Source of the DNA: Bin5 sp965208965
GTDB taxonomy: Bacteria > Chloroflexota > Anaerolineae > Caldilineales > Caldilineaceae
Reading direction: 5' to 3'
Assembly (NCBI GenBank): GCA_965208965.1
Contig: OZ242384.1
Location: 1,860,001 to 1,924,000 of the forward strand
Length of the DNA: 64,000 nucleotides
Shown piece by piece: positions 18,878 to 27,032 of the stretch (positions are counted from its first letter, which is position 1; the number at the start of each line of letters is the position of its first letter). The notes under the pieces were generated by a model. The model was not told where the DNA came from and did no database searches. It saw nothing but the letters and a program-made list of their open reading frames with translations. Position numbers and translations under genes: made by a program.

Positions 18878-19393
18878 TCAGGGCCGGACGCTCCCCCAGG
18901 CCAGAAGAATGAGACCCAGGACGAGCGACGGCCCACTCAACAATAAGGCATAGCGAACTTTACGCATCTTGGCGCTGACTATCTTAGAAACGATGTGGAT
19001 TTGGCTGAGAAGCTGTTCCTCAATTGTGTCTAGAGACACTTCTTTTGCTCGCTTCATGAATGCCTCGCTTTGCATCGCCGCGATGTCTTCGAAGTAGATG
19101 AGGGACTCGCCAGTGCGCCGGTGCGTCGGCATGTAGACCCGGGCCGCCATAGTAACGGCGGCGCCCATGAAGACAAGGTAAGCGCCGAGAATGACCCAGA
19201 GAAGGGCTCTCTCGAAGCACCATGACTCGACAAAGAAAGCGGGAATCAACTTCTCGAATCGGGCCGCCAGTGCACCGAGGATCGCGATTTGGAGAGCCAA
19301 GACGGGCGCCGCTTTGGCGTCCGCCGCTCTGGTAAACGCGATGCAGCGCGACAACGACTCGTAATGAGACTTCAGACGTTCTTCCATGATCAT
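18878..19393 (-). CDS. pycTM: Pycsar transmembrane effector (DUF5706-like)
   Basis: A 171-residue protein with three membrane helices, near residues 28-50 (the preceding RAADAKAAPVLAL matches the D-x-K-A start of DUF5706), 63-88 and 148-169, and a cytosolic helical stretch between the last two. DUF5706 proteins are the membrane effectors of Pycsar, where cCMP or cUMP made on phage infection triggers membrane impairment and growth arrest. The ATG at 19393 overlaps the stop of the upstream cyclase as ATGA, so the two are translationally coupled. Its pairing with a class III cyclase is the strongest support; the fold by itself would be a weaker call. Confidence 0.8.
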   Translation of the reverse strand: MIMEERLKSHYESLSRCIAFTRAADAKAAPVLALQIAILGALAARFEKLIPAFFVESWCFERALLWVILGAYLVFMGAAVTMAARVYMPTHRRTGESLIYFEDIAAMQSEAFMKRAKEVSLDTIEEQLLSQIHIVSKIVSAKMRKVRYALLLSGPSLVLGLILLAWGSVRP

Positions 19394-20226
19394 TCTTCAG
19401 GTCTGCTACCAGTAACTATCGTCTCGCAGAACTCTGCGCCGTGTACGCAACACCATTTTGATTCCAATCTGTAGAGCTGATCGAAATCCAGACCCATCTC
19501 CGCGGGAGCCGATTCTTCCGTCCACAGACATTCTGTCTCGCCGATGGGAATATCCAGGCCGTCGCCCTGTACATCATTACTGCAGCCGCAGGTCCAGAGG
19601 AGCGCCCGCCGGCGGATGTAAGAAGCTTGCTGGAATTGAGAGAAAACCCGACCGGAAACTACCACTTGGTTGGAACATGCCACCGAACTGAGTTTCGACG
19701 CCATATTAACGGGCTTGCCTGCCCACACTTCACTTTGCTTGGCGCCTCTAAGGCCCAATCGTCGAACGAGCAGCGTTCCCCGGTCTATGCCGACACCGGC
19801 CGTCAGTTCCCAATCGGTTGAAGTGTCCTTCTTGAAGCGGACGGCAATGTCGCGTTCAATCTGAGTTCTTGCGGTGACCGCACTGGCCACGGCGCAAAAC
19901 TCGGACTGGGGACCGCTGAACAGAGCAAAAACGCCGTCGCCATGTATGTCGATGTAGTTGGAACCGAACCGTTTGAAGATTAGGACCACCGCCCTTACGA
20001 AATAGGTGTACGCGAACGCTGATGTCCTCGGGGTGCTGTCTGCACTCAGTTCAGTCGAACGCTTCAAGTCGACAAACACAGCGGTGACATTCGAAATCTG
20101 ATTCCATAAGCCCTTATTGACCGGTCCTTCTTCCGGGACTTCATTCAGTGCCGTAATCTGCACGCCCAATTCGGCTTGGGCATCCAGTTGAGATGTCAGG
20201 TCCGCCAAGACCTCATCAAAAAGCAA
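19390..20226 (-). CDS. pycC: Pycsar nucleotide cyclase (class III, cCMP/cUMP type)
   Basis: This 278-residue protein holds a class III nucleotidyl cyclase domain. The first metal-binding aspartate is in AVFVDLKRST (D53) and the second in YIDIHGDGVFALFSG (D97); a helical N-terminus precedes them. Class III cyclases of the Pycsar system make cCMP or cUMP from CTP or UTP when phage is sensed; the base specificity cannot be read here. The start is a TTG at 20226 placed behind a strong AGGAGGTGA. The C-terminal 60 residues contain several cysteines (WTCGC, WCCVHGAEFC), an unusual feature. It is directly followed by the transmembrane effector. Confidence 0.82.
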   Translation of the reverse strand: MLFDEVLADLTSQLDAQAELGVQITALNEVPEEGPVNKGLWNQISNVTAVFVDLKRSTELSADSTPRTSAFAYTYFVRAVVLIFKRFGSNYIDIHGDGVFALFSGPQSEFCAVASAVTARTQIERDIAVRFKKDTSTDWELTAGVGIDRGTLLVRRLGLRGAKQSEVWAGKPVNMASKLSSVACSNQVVVSGRVFSQFQQASYIRRRALLWTCGCSNDVQGDGLDIPIGETECLWTEESAPAEMGLDFDQLYRLESKWCCVHGAEFCETIVTGSRPEE

Positions 20227-20373
20227 TGCGATGGGTCACCTCCTGTCATAAAGGTTAGCCGCAGGCCTCTGCTGGCATCACCGGATACCTAGCATAGCGG
20301 CAGACGCGCTACAATTCTCCAGCGCGGGGCCCCGGGTACGTCTCGCGCCACAGGAAACAAATTTAGGAAAACC

Positions 20374-20397
20374 ATGCTCTGGGATTTCCCAGAGCAT
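20374..20397. terminator. Perfect 10-bp hairpin in the spacer between divergent genes
   Basis: ATGCTCTGGG at 20374-20383 and its complement at 20388-20397 form a perfect stem with a four-base ATTT loop. Read on the minus strand it is followed by a T-rich tail (GGTTTTCCTAAATTT). It lies between the cyclase start (20226) and the small gene at 20453, so it may be a leftover terminator or a regulatory hairpin. Confidence 0.45.
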
Positions 20398-20452
20398 TTC
20401 ACTTTGTTAGGGCCTGTTTCGTTCGCCACACCCTATTTTCATACATGCAAAA

Positions 20453-20707
20453 ATGGGATCCCACCCTATGCTTCAACAAGAATGGGCAAAAGAAACCATA
20501 TTGAACGAAATTTTTGTTTATGGCGTCAACTATGTTACCATTGGCGAATCACTGGGCGACACGGCCCGAAGGGAGGCAGCGCGAATGCGTAAAGTAAAAG
20601 AAAAACGGCAGATCTTCCGTCTTCCCCAAGACCAATTGCGCAAGACGAAAGACCTGCTCGCTCTAACCATTCTGCTTGTTCGACTCATCAAGCAATTCTT
20701 CGAATAA
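20453..20707 (+). CDS. Small hypothetical protein, helical, possibly DNA-binding
   Basis: An 84-residue frame that is clearly richer in A and T than the flanking genome. The sequence is mostly helical and charged; EIFVYGVNYVTIGESLGDTARREAARMRKVKEKRQIF could be a helix-turn-helix followed by a basic arm, and the C-terminus is hydrophobic (LLALTILLVRLIKQFF). There is no good Shine-Dalgarno; the ATG at 20468 is an alternative start. No family is recognised. It precedes the possible endonuclease-domain gene by 115 nt on the same strand and may belong to the same unit. Confidence 0.4.
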   Translation: MGSHPMLQQEWAKETILNEIFVYGVNYVTIGESLGDTARREAARMRKVKEKRQIFRLPQDQLRKTKDLLALTILLVRLIKQFFE

Positions 20708-20821
20708 GCAGAAGCACACATAGTGCAACCTAGCACGATTGTTTGAAGACCGCCGCACTAGGTTACGCTATGCGCCAACATTATATGCAGAGAAGGCTTG
20801 TTATCAAAAGGAGGCCGACTT

Positions 20822-21400
20822 GTGGACAACCGCCAACTATATCGCGCTCTCTTCAAGTTGATGCTGTCGACCCAAAGTGTTTTGGCGATTCTTCAGGAAG
20901 AGGTGCTGTCAGAAGAAATGTCGCTTGAGGATTCGGGCCAGAAAGATCTAGCAGTCACTGGTCATTTGAAAGAAGAAAATCGCGACAATAAGTCAGAGGA
21001 TGATGTGCAGGAAATCACCATTTCGTTTCTCAGCCGGAGAGGCGAAGTACCAGCAACGTCCCGCCTAAACATGGGGCATAGCATACATTACGACAATCAT
21101 CAGGCGTCCATTCTGATTCATTCATCAGATTGGTCCTTTTTCCCGGACCCTCAGATTCCGTTCACTGTCACCACAGACGATAGTCAACGACTCACGATGA
21201 AAGTGGCAGGGGATCGCTCTCGTACTCTGGTAACTGACAGAAGCTATCGGATTCTTAGCGAATACATTCGGGGCAGATTAGGCGTCAGTATTGACACCCC
21301 AATAACTAGGAAGATGCTAGAGGATTACGGACGAACAGACATCACCTTCAGAAAGAAGAATGGAGAATACTTCCTCGACTTTTCTGTGGAGTCAACATGA
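20822..21400 (+). CDS. Possible endonuclease-type DNA-binding domain protein
   Basis: The frame is open from 20798, but the GTG at 20822 sits 7 nt behind AAGGAGG and is the likely start, giving 192 residues. The N-terminal 60 residues are helical and acidic. The C-terminal half (FTVTTDDSQRLTMKVAGDR, then SEYIRGRLGVSIDTPITRKMLEDYGRTDITF and an EYFLDFS ending) resembles the DNA-recognition tail seen at the end of NgoFVII-type restriction proteins; this is recalled by pattern, not tested. No nuclease motif is visible. An ATG at 21397 overlaps its stop as ATGA, as if another gene originally followed, but that frame ends after 13 codons, shortly before the IS3 element. Confidence 0.45.
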   Translation: MDNRQLYRALFKLMLSTQSVLAILQEEVLSEEMSLEDSGQKDLAVTGHLKEENRDNKSEDDVQEITISFLSRRGEVPATSRLNMGHSIHYDNHQASILIHSSDWSFFPDPQIPFTVTTDDSQRLTMKVAGDRSRTLVTDRSYRILSEYIRGRLGVSIDTPITRKMLEDYGRTDITFRKKNGEYFLDFSVEST

Positions 21401-21557
21401 GCGGTATGCTTGATCCAAAGAGCGGGATCACGAGCTAGAGTGTATGCTGGAGCAATTCACTTGGAAAGTGAATGGGCAGCTTCATGGTTTGAAACGGCGG
21501 TGACACACGGCAACCTATGAGTTTCGCGTTGCGCTGGATGACCTGCCCCCGAGTTCG

Positions 21558-22292
21558 GTAGGCAAAGGGGCGAGTTATCTTTCGACACTTTTCCCCTAAG
21601 CCCCCGGTCAAACCGGACGTGATAGTTTCCCATCATCCGGCTTTCTCAGATCAGCTACGCTGAGTGATTTGTTCCTTCACTCAGGACATTGAGTACAGTT
21701 TCAGTTGTTCGCATCGCGCGCCCCCTCATCGTACTCGCAGTCATAGCTTCACCTGTCTCCCTTCCCCCTGTGAGTGGCTTTCCCACTCTCCCTGGTCGGT
21801 CGTTACTCCGACGAGTACCATGGAGACTCCGTACCCGTATGATTCGCACCACTTAGGGCATCCCGTGTTCCGGTTCACAATCTCCGTAGTAGCGACCCTT
21901 AGACCCCCTCAGCGCATCCTTGCCCTGCTTCGTTAGCAGGTTCTCCCCATTGGCAGATTCCCACGGACGTAGTGTATCTCCGTGAGTGTGGTGGGAATCC
22001 GAACAAACATCATTCGGATTTCTATGGGGCTCGGGCATCAGTCACTTTTCCCTTGGATGTGGTTTGCTCCAGATGGACGCCAGGGTTCCTTTCATAGTCA
22101 TAGGTCGCAGGTCTTGCGGATCCAGTATTCTCGTGACTGCCCTACTCTCCGGCTTTACTGTCATGCTATTGTCCCCTTACTCTTTCGAGAACTTCCCCTG
22201 TTGCCAGGGTCAGGGTAAGACAGTTGACCTATAGGATATCCTGCTCCTAAGCCTGGTATCCAGGCTAGAAATTGTGCCGTGACACGGCGCAC
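21558..22292 (-). ncRNA. ORF-less group II intron
   Basis: On the minus strand the intron begins with GTGCGCC at 22292, a standard bacterial group II 5' end. Near its 3' end, 21642-21611 forms a 32-34 nt domain V: the AGCCGG stem strand, a GAAA tetraloop region, and the pairing strand CACGTCCGGTT. Domain VI follows as AGGGG paired with CCCCT around GTGTCGAAAGATAAC, and the intron ends ...CCTAC at about 21558. The 735-nt length has no room for a reverse transcriptase, so splicing or mobility would depend on a protein supplied elsewhere. It sits between the transposase stop and the IS end, where it does no harm to the host element. Confidence 0.65.
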
Positions 22293-22307
22293 TGTTTGTA
22301 CCACTTG

Positions 22308-23128
22308 TTATGTTAGTCCGACAAGGACTGGGACAGGGTCAGCAGGCAAGAGGGCCTCAGGCGTCAGCGGCCGGTAGCCCAGAGAGCTGTGCGGTCTGAT
22401 CCGGTTGTAAGTCCGCCTGTAGCGCTCCGTCAGCACACGCACCTCCAGCAACGTATAGAAGACCTCTCTTTCCAGCAGCTCGTCCCTCAACTTGCCGTTG
22501 AAACTCGCAAGCCGTTCTCCCACGGCGACCCAGGCTCGATGTAGAGCGTCCTGGCTCCCACCCGCCCAAGCCACTCGCGCACGGCCCGGGCCGTAAACTC
22601 CGGCCCGTTGTCCGAGCGAATGTGGTCGGGCACGCCTCTCGTCACCATCAATTCGGCCAGCGCCTCTATCACATCGGCAGACCGTATGCTGCGCGCCGCA
22701 CGAATCGCCAGACACTCCCTGCTGTACTCGTCGATGACGGTCAGCAGCCGCACGCCTGTGCCGTCATGGAGCCTCAGGTGCACGAAGTCGTAGGCCCACA
22801 CATGGTCCTTCCACGCAGGCCGCAAACGCACACACGAGCCGTCATTGAACCACAGACGCCCTCGCTTCGGCTGCTTCGCCGGCGCCTTCAGCCCTTCACG
22901 TCGCCATATCCTCTCCACACGCTTGTGGTTCACATGCCAGTCGCGATGCCTCAGAAGGGCGGTGATCCTGCGGTAGCCGTACCGGCCGAACTGACTGGCC
23001 AGCTCCACGATCGCCTCAGTCAGCGCCTTCTCATCCTCCACCGGGCTCGGCTTGTATCGCTGTGTCGAGCGAGGATGACCCAGTACCCGGCAGGCGCGTC
23101 GCTCCGAGACCCCAAAGAGCTCCTTCAC
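22308..23128 (-). pseudogene. IS3-family transposase OrfB, frameshifted
   Basis: The rve-type integrase core is recognisable: DDE residues in WAYDFVHLRLHDG, DHIRSDNGPEF and the glutamate of GSPWENG. Directly after WENG the frame shifts, and the continuation SFNGKLRDELLEREVFYTLLEV...RPHSSLGYRPLTPEAL is read in another frame that ends at 22308. The usual WENGYCESFNGKLRDELL junction has lost bases near 22515. The N-terminal HTH_21 region (YRRITALLRHRDWHVNHKRVERIWRREGL) is intact. The gene is therefore inactive. Confidence 0.85.
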
Positions 23129-23160
23129 GTGGTCAACACACTGGCGGCGACGTGAAGGAC

Positions 23161-23439
23161 TCAGAACTTTCCCTCAGACGCCTCTCTCAGTATCTGGTTG
23201 TCCAGCGTCAGGTCCGCCACCGCTCTCTTCAGGCGGCTGTTCTCCAACTCCAGACGCTTCAGGCGCCTGGTCTAGTCAATCCTGAGACCCCCGTACTCGC
23301 TGCGCCAGCGGTAGAAGGTCTGCTCGGTCACGCCGATCCGGCGCGCAGCTTCAGCCACTGTGCCGCCCTCGGCTAGCGCCACCTCAGCCTCTCTGAGCTT
23401 GTTGATTACCTGCTCCGGCGTATGTTTCTTCCTAGCCAT
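23161..23439 (-). pseudogene. IS3-family transposase OrfA with an internal amber codon
   Basis: The minus-strand reading from the ATG at 23439 gives MARKKHTPEQVINKLREAEV, then VAEAARRIGVTEQTFYRWRS, a typical helix-turn-helix of IS3-family OrfA. Codon 56 is TAG where related proteins have glutamine (RID-Q-AKRLKELE); the leucine-zipper part RLKRLELENSRLKRAVADL follows it in the same frame to a stop at 23161. The single nonsense change, together with the OrfB frameshift, shows the element is dead. Confidence 0.8.
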
Positions 23440-23503
23440 ATCTCCCCCTTTCTACGGCCCAATTCTAACATAGTAACTGGACCAGTTTTTAGGGGGCAGG
23501 TCA

Positions 23504-24261
23504 CAAGCGGTGCTCCGGAAAGTTTGGTCCAGTACTTGATCTTCGAACAAGCTGACAACGACATTCGATCTTTCGTGGGACACCAAGAGAATAGCAGGTT
23601 GTCTAGGGCGCTTAGCATGATGCATCAGGTCACGGTGGCGGCACAACAGTTACATTCGGTCAGAATCGCTCACCAAGATATCAAACCCGCCAATGCGCTT
23701 GTTTTCAATGATGGGATCGTGAAACTGGGCGATCTGGGAAGTTCAACCCAATACAAGAATCCTTCACCGTTTGATCATTACATCATGGCAGGCGACCCAG
23801 AATATTCACCACCTGAATTGCGATACCACAAACACGGCGACCTGCCTTACGGATGGACAATGCGACGCATTGGTTGTGATTTCTATATGTTGGGCAGCGT
23901 TATCCACTATTTGAGTACCGGCACCACATTGAATCCAATGCTTTTCGAAAAACTCGACCAAAACCTATGGCCAGACCAATGGGCAGGCTCCTACGAAGAA
24001 GTGTTTCCATTTGTGCAAGCATCTTTTTTGCAGTGCATCGTCGAACTAAGAAGAACAGTCCATCCCGCCATCTCCTCAGACATCGCTAGTGTTGTAATGC
24101 AACTCTGTAACCCCCGACCTGAAGAACGAGGACTTCCCATGAATCATGGGTATAATCAATTTTCGTTACGACGATTTGTGTCCAAATTTAACCTCTTGTG
24201 CAGAAGAAACGAACTTGAGCCCTGGAACAACGAGCCCATATCCCAAGAGGTGTTGCAGTGA
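23504..24261 (+). pseudogene. Ser/Thr protein kinase lacking its N-terminus (cut by IS3)
   Basis: Immediately right of the IS end the frame continues without a native start: EYLIFEQAD-like hinge sequence (YLIFEQADNDIRSF), the catalytic loop HQDIKPANAL in place of HRDLKPxN, the metal-binding KLGDLGSS in place of DFG, and the APE-type GDPEYSPPEL. The glycine-rich loop and the ATP-anchoring lysine, which lie before the hinge, are missing, so the product cannot be active. The C-lobe, about 250 residues, is intact with no stops. It overlaps the following TPR gene by GTGA. Codon use and GC are unlike the surrounding chromosome. Confidence 0.75.
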
Positions 24262-25772
24262 CAGGTTTTATCTCAGAAAAAGACCGCAATATCATCCCAC
24301 GGTGGAGATCATTCCGCGATTCCCAGACCCTCAACGAACTTCATTCAAGTGTGAAACCGCCCGCGCGCCACACAAATTTCACCAACGATAACCTTGCCCA
24401 GAAGATCGACGACTGGAAAGAACACCAAACCGTCGGCCACGCATCAGACCTTATCGGCACTGCACTCGCCGAAAGCAAACTATATGAAGCAACCGACGCA
24501 ATTGAGTTCTTATTAAAGGAGGACACGAAGGCCGCACCTCTTGCAAAAAAGCTTGCGGCTCGCTCCAAACACTTTCTGGAAGGCAAAGAGGATATCGCTT
24601 CAGCATCTTTTGACAAATATGAACTCCGAAAGGAAGCAAAATACCTCAAGCAACTTCTGCACGAGGAACCCAAGAATCCGATCCAATGGGTTGACCTCTC
24701 ACGCATTTATGCCAGACTCGGACAATATAAGCAGTCCTCGCATTGCATGAACCTGGCAGTTGTCCTTGCCCCCAATAGTCGCTTCATTCTGCGCTCCGCT
24801 GCACGACTGTGGGTGCACGTCGGCGAAAACGACAGAGCCTATCAAGTCCTCGCCCGATCTGGCAGAACAAACCACGACCCATGGCTCATGGCAGCCGAAA
24901 TCGCGGTCGGGATAGTTGCCGAAAAGAAACCAAAATCTGTACGAAAAGCGAAAAGCGTCCTGGCAACAGGTAAGTTTTCGCCAGCACACATTAGTGAACT
25001 AGCCTCAGCGGTCGCAACTCTGGAGTGGGAAAACTCTGCTGGAAGAAATGCCAGAAAACTGTTCAGACAGTCCTTGATAGAACCTACCGAGAATAGTATC
25101 GCCCAGGCCGTTTGGGTGTCTGGAAAAGAAAATCTGATTGGTCTGAATGACGACCATCTTACACGTGCCGATGCCAATGAAGCCAAGGCACGTACATTCT
25201 ACTTCAATGAGGTGTGGGATCAGGCAGTAGAGCAATGTAAAGAATGGCAGCAAGTCGAACCATTCTCAACCAGACCAGGAAGACTTGGATCCTATATCGC
25301 ATCAGTAGTAATTGAAAACTTCCGTGAAGCTCACGAAATCGCAGAAGCCGCTCTTGTTGCCAATCCCGGCGATCCAAGTTTACTTAATAGTTCTGCGTAC
25401 GCACTCATTAACATGGGTGACTACAATAGAGCAGAACAAAAACTCCGCGAAATGCCCGACAGTGGAAAAACTTTGCATTCGGTACTAAAAGCTGCCACTA
25501 CTGGCCTGCTTTGCTACCGAAAAAACAATATCAAGGAAGGAAACCAGTTGTACAACCAAGCACATTCCCTAGCGGAAAACATGGTCGGCTATGATCCCGG
25601 CCTCCCTGCTAGAGTAGCCGCCTTCCATGCCCTGGAAAAATATCATCACCAACCAATCCAAGACAGCCACCAGCTTGTCTCAGACACTATCCAAGACCTC
25701 AAGAAACATAAGACACCATCAAGCGACATCCTGATCAAGAAACTGAACAGGCTAGAACGCCAATCCCCTTAG
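24258..25772 (+). CDS. TPR-repeat protein coupled to the kinase gene
   Basis: The 504-residue product is almost wholly helical with tetratricopeptide-like repeats, clearest in residues 130-200 (PIQWVDLSRIYARLGQYKQSSHCMNLAVVLAPNSRFILRSAARLWVHVGENDRAYQVLARSG) and 355-420 (AHEIAEAALVANPGDPSLLNSSAYALINMGDYNRAEQKL). There is no signal peptide or membrane segment. The start GTG at 24258 overlaps the kinase stop, so the pair forms one functional unit, the TPR protein being a probable kinase partner or target. It is intact even though the kinase has lost its N-terminus. No described family is recognised for the whole protein. Confidence 0.65.
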   Translation: MTGFISEKDRNIIPRWRSFRDSQTLNELHSSVKPPARHTNFTNDNLAQKIDDWKEHQTVGHASDLIGTALAESKLYEATDAIEFLLKEDTKAAPLAKKLAARSKHFLEGKEDIASASFDKYELRKEAKYLKQLLHEEPKNPIQWVDLSRIYARLGQYKQSSHCMNLAVVLAPNSRFILRSAARLWVHVGENDRAYQVLARSGRTNHDPWLMAAEIAVGIVAEKKPKSVRKAKSVLATGKFSPAHISELASAVATLEWENSAGRNARKLFRQSLIEPTENSIAQAVWVSGKENLIGLNDDHLTRADANEAKARTFYFNEVWDQAVEQCKEWQQVEPFSTRPGRLGSYIASVVIENFREAHEIAEAALVANPGDPSLLNSSAYALINMGDYNRAEQKLREMPDSGKTLHSVLKAATTGLLCYRKNNIKEGNQLYNQAHSLAENMVGYDPGLPARVAAFHALEKYHHQPIQDSHQLVSDTIQDLKKHKTPSSDILIKKLNRLERQSP

Positions 25773-25821
25773 CTTCTTGAGGGTGAGAAAAAGAGTAACG
25801 ACTCTATACAGCCCAAAACAA

Positions 25822-25852
25822 CAAGAGCCACTGGCAATGCCAGTGGCTCTTG
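25822..25852 (+). terminator. Strong hairpin terminator after the TPR gene
   Basis: CAAGAGCCACTGGCA at 25822-25836 is followed, after one base, by its exact complement at 25838-25852. The stem is 15 bp long by sequence, with a small loop at its tip. It starts 50 nt after the TPR stop codon. The downstream TGCTCTCCCC is only moderately T-rich, so efficiency is uncertain. Confidence 0.7.
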
Positions 25853-25981
25853 CTCTCCCCAATGGAGAAACCCAAAACCTTTCGTTGCAATTTGACTATG
25901 TTGCCAGGAGCTAGTTACCCTCAAAACGGTAAGTCATCCATAACTTGAGATTTTCCGCGTCGGCCCATTTGGACTGAAATA

Positions 25982-26287
25982 TTATGGCTTCACGTCCCGA
26001 CACCCGCCAAATAATACGCATCTTTGTTTACTGGATGAAGTATATAGTTCCCCTTTCTTGAGAGCGTTAAGTGTCCAATGCCCGATGGAACGTTGTCGCT
26101 TTACCTGGTGAAATTCCTGGATACCCTGTTTCGTGGTCCGGAATTCAAATCCTTGTCCTTCCAGATCGGGCGGTTCCAAACGTATTGAGGCAGCCTTTTC
26201 GTCAATGACGTCCAGCATGCACGTCACAGTCCAACGTCCTTCGTACCGGTTGCCATACTTTTCGGCTGCTCCGCCCGCTAACGGCAT
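25982..26287 (-). pseudogene. N-terminal fragment of a DUF4297-type nuclease protein
   Basis: The 101 residues begin MPLAGGAAEKYGNRYEGRWTV and continue CMLDVIDEKAASIRLEPPDLEGQGFEF and EFHQVKRQRSIGHWTLNALKK. This G-G-A-x-x-KYGxxYE...EFHQVK pattern is the N-terminal Mrr/PD-(D/E)XK-like dsDNA nuclease domain (DUF4297 type) of large NTPase defence proteins, with catalytic candidates E (LEPP...GFEF) and Q-V-K. The frame stops after a further 30 residues, where the full gene should run for more than 1,000 codons. A different frame (36 codons, MRIIWRVSGREAII...) takes over at about 26023, indicating a rearranged junction. Defence function is lost. Confidence 0.5.
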
Positions 26288-26457
26288 GGCGTAGTAGCTC
26301 CTTCACTCATTCCAAGAGACGGCCCATCATTCCGAATCTACTGGTCACATAAGGACGGCTTGGCCGCCACTGGTTCACCCGCCGCCCTCGCGGGAGTCTG
26401 CGTCACTTCACAGGGGATTGCGCGTCACGTTCGATGCCCCCAAAGACCCAGCCTTGG

Positions 26458-26513
26458 TGAACTGCTCCATATATACACCTTAGCTTGTGGTCCAGTTTTT
26501 GGGGCCAAGCTCA
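26458..26513. repeat. 56-bp IS-end-like scar, copy 2
   Basis: This is the second copy of the 18682-18736 segment: TGAACTGCTCC at the left, ACCTTAGCTTGTGGTCCAG in the middle, GGCCAAGCTCA at the right. It lies exactly at the point where an orphan C-terminal coding fragment begins, as if an element had inserted into or deleted the front of that gene. Confidence 0.5.
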
Positions 26514-26932
26514 CTCTTCAGGGCGAAGACGCTAGCGCTCTGAGTAACAAAGAAATACGGAGCCTCTTCACTGAAAGTGAATTTAATGAGTTTGTAGGCA
26601 GTCTCCGAGTTGGGCTTCTTCCTCGGCTTGAAGACGTTCGGACAATGTGGGAGGACACTCATGATTCCTCAAGCGACTTGCCCGAAGATTACATGCAATC
26701 ACTCTTGGAAATCCTGAATTCTCTATTGGAGGAGTTTGGCGAAGACCAAGACATGGCTGAGCAAATCAACTATGAAATCGAGTTAACTTGCCAGTGGATT
26801 CAGGAAAACGAGATAAGCAGAATCGATAGGGGGTCTCGGGAACTAGGACACGTCGAAGCAATAGGCAGACCCGAAAGCATGCGAAGCATTTTCGACGACA
26901 TCGACACAGACGAACAGTCGGAAACCGAATGA
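26514..26932 (+). pseudogene. Orphan C-terminal coding fragment
   Basis: From the scar's right edge to a stop at 26930-26932 the frame encodes about 139 acidic, helical residues (SLFTESEFNEFVGSLRVGLLPRLEDVRTMWEDTH, then LLEILNSLLEEFGEDQDMAEQINYEIELTCQWIQENE). The open frame formally extends left to 26360, but that part reads through the scar and has no coding character. There is no start of its own. The composition resembles the helical C-terminal tails of large NTPase defence proteins; no family is claimed. It probably belonged to a gene destroyed by the event that left the 56-bp scar. Confidence 0.4.
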
Positions 26933-27032
26933 TGGCGTCTATCGACTAAAGGGGGTACGCCCGCCGCCAAGTAGACACCAAGAAACACCACTATGAGCGT
27001 CCGCGTCGTCTTCTGTCAATAACGTGAGGTAA

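Larger units (their letters stand above)
21539..23503 (-). mobile_element. IS3-family element carrying a nested group II intron
   Basis: The ends are TGACCTGCCCCC at 21539 and its inverted copy finishing at 23503. Subtracting the 735-nt intron leaves about 1.23 kb, the normal size of an IS3 element. The transposase genes lie on the minus strand and are both broken. Sequences just outside the two ends do not show a matching 3-4 bp duplication, so one flank was probably rearranged after insertion. On the right the element abuts a protein kinase gene lacking its start. Confidence 0.75.

Noticed and set aside
21655..22234. Several 60-90 codon frames between the IS end and the transposase
   Set aside because: They lie inside the group II intron RNA and carry no protein-like sequence.
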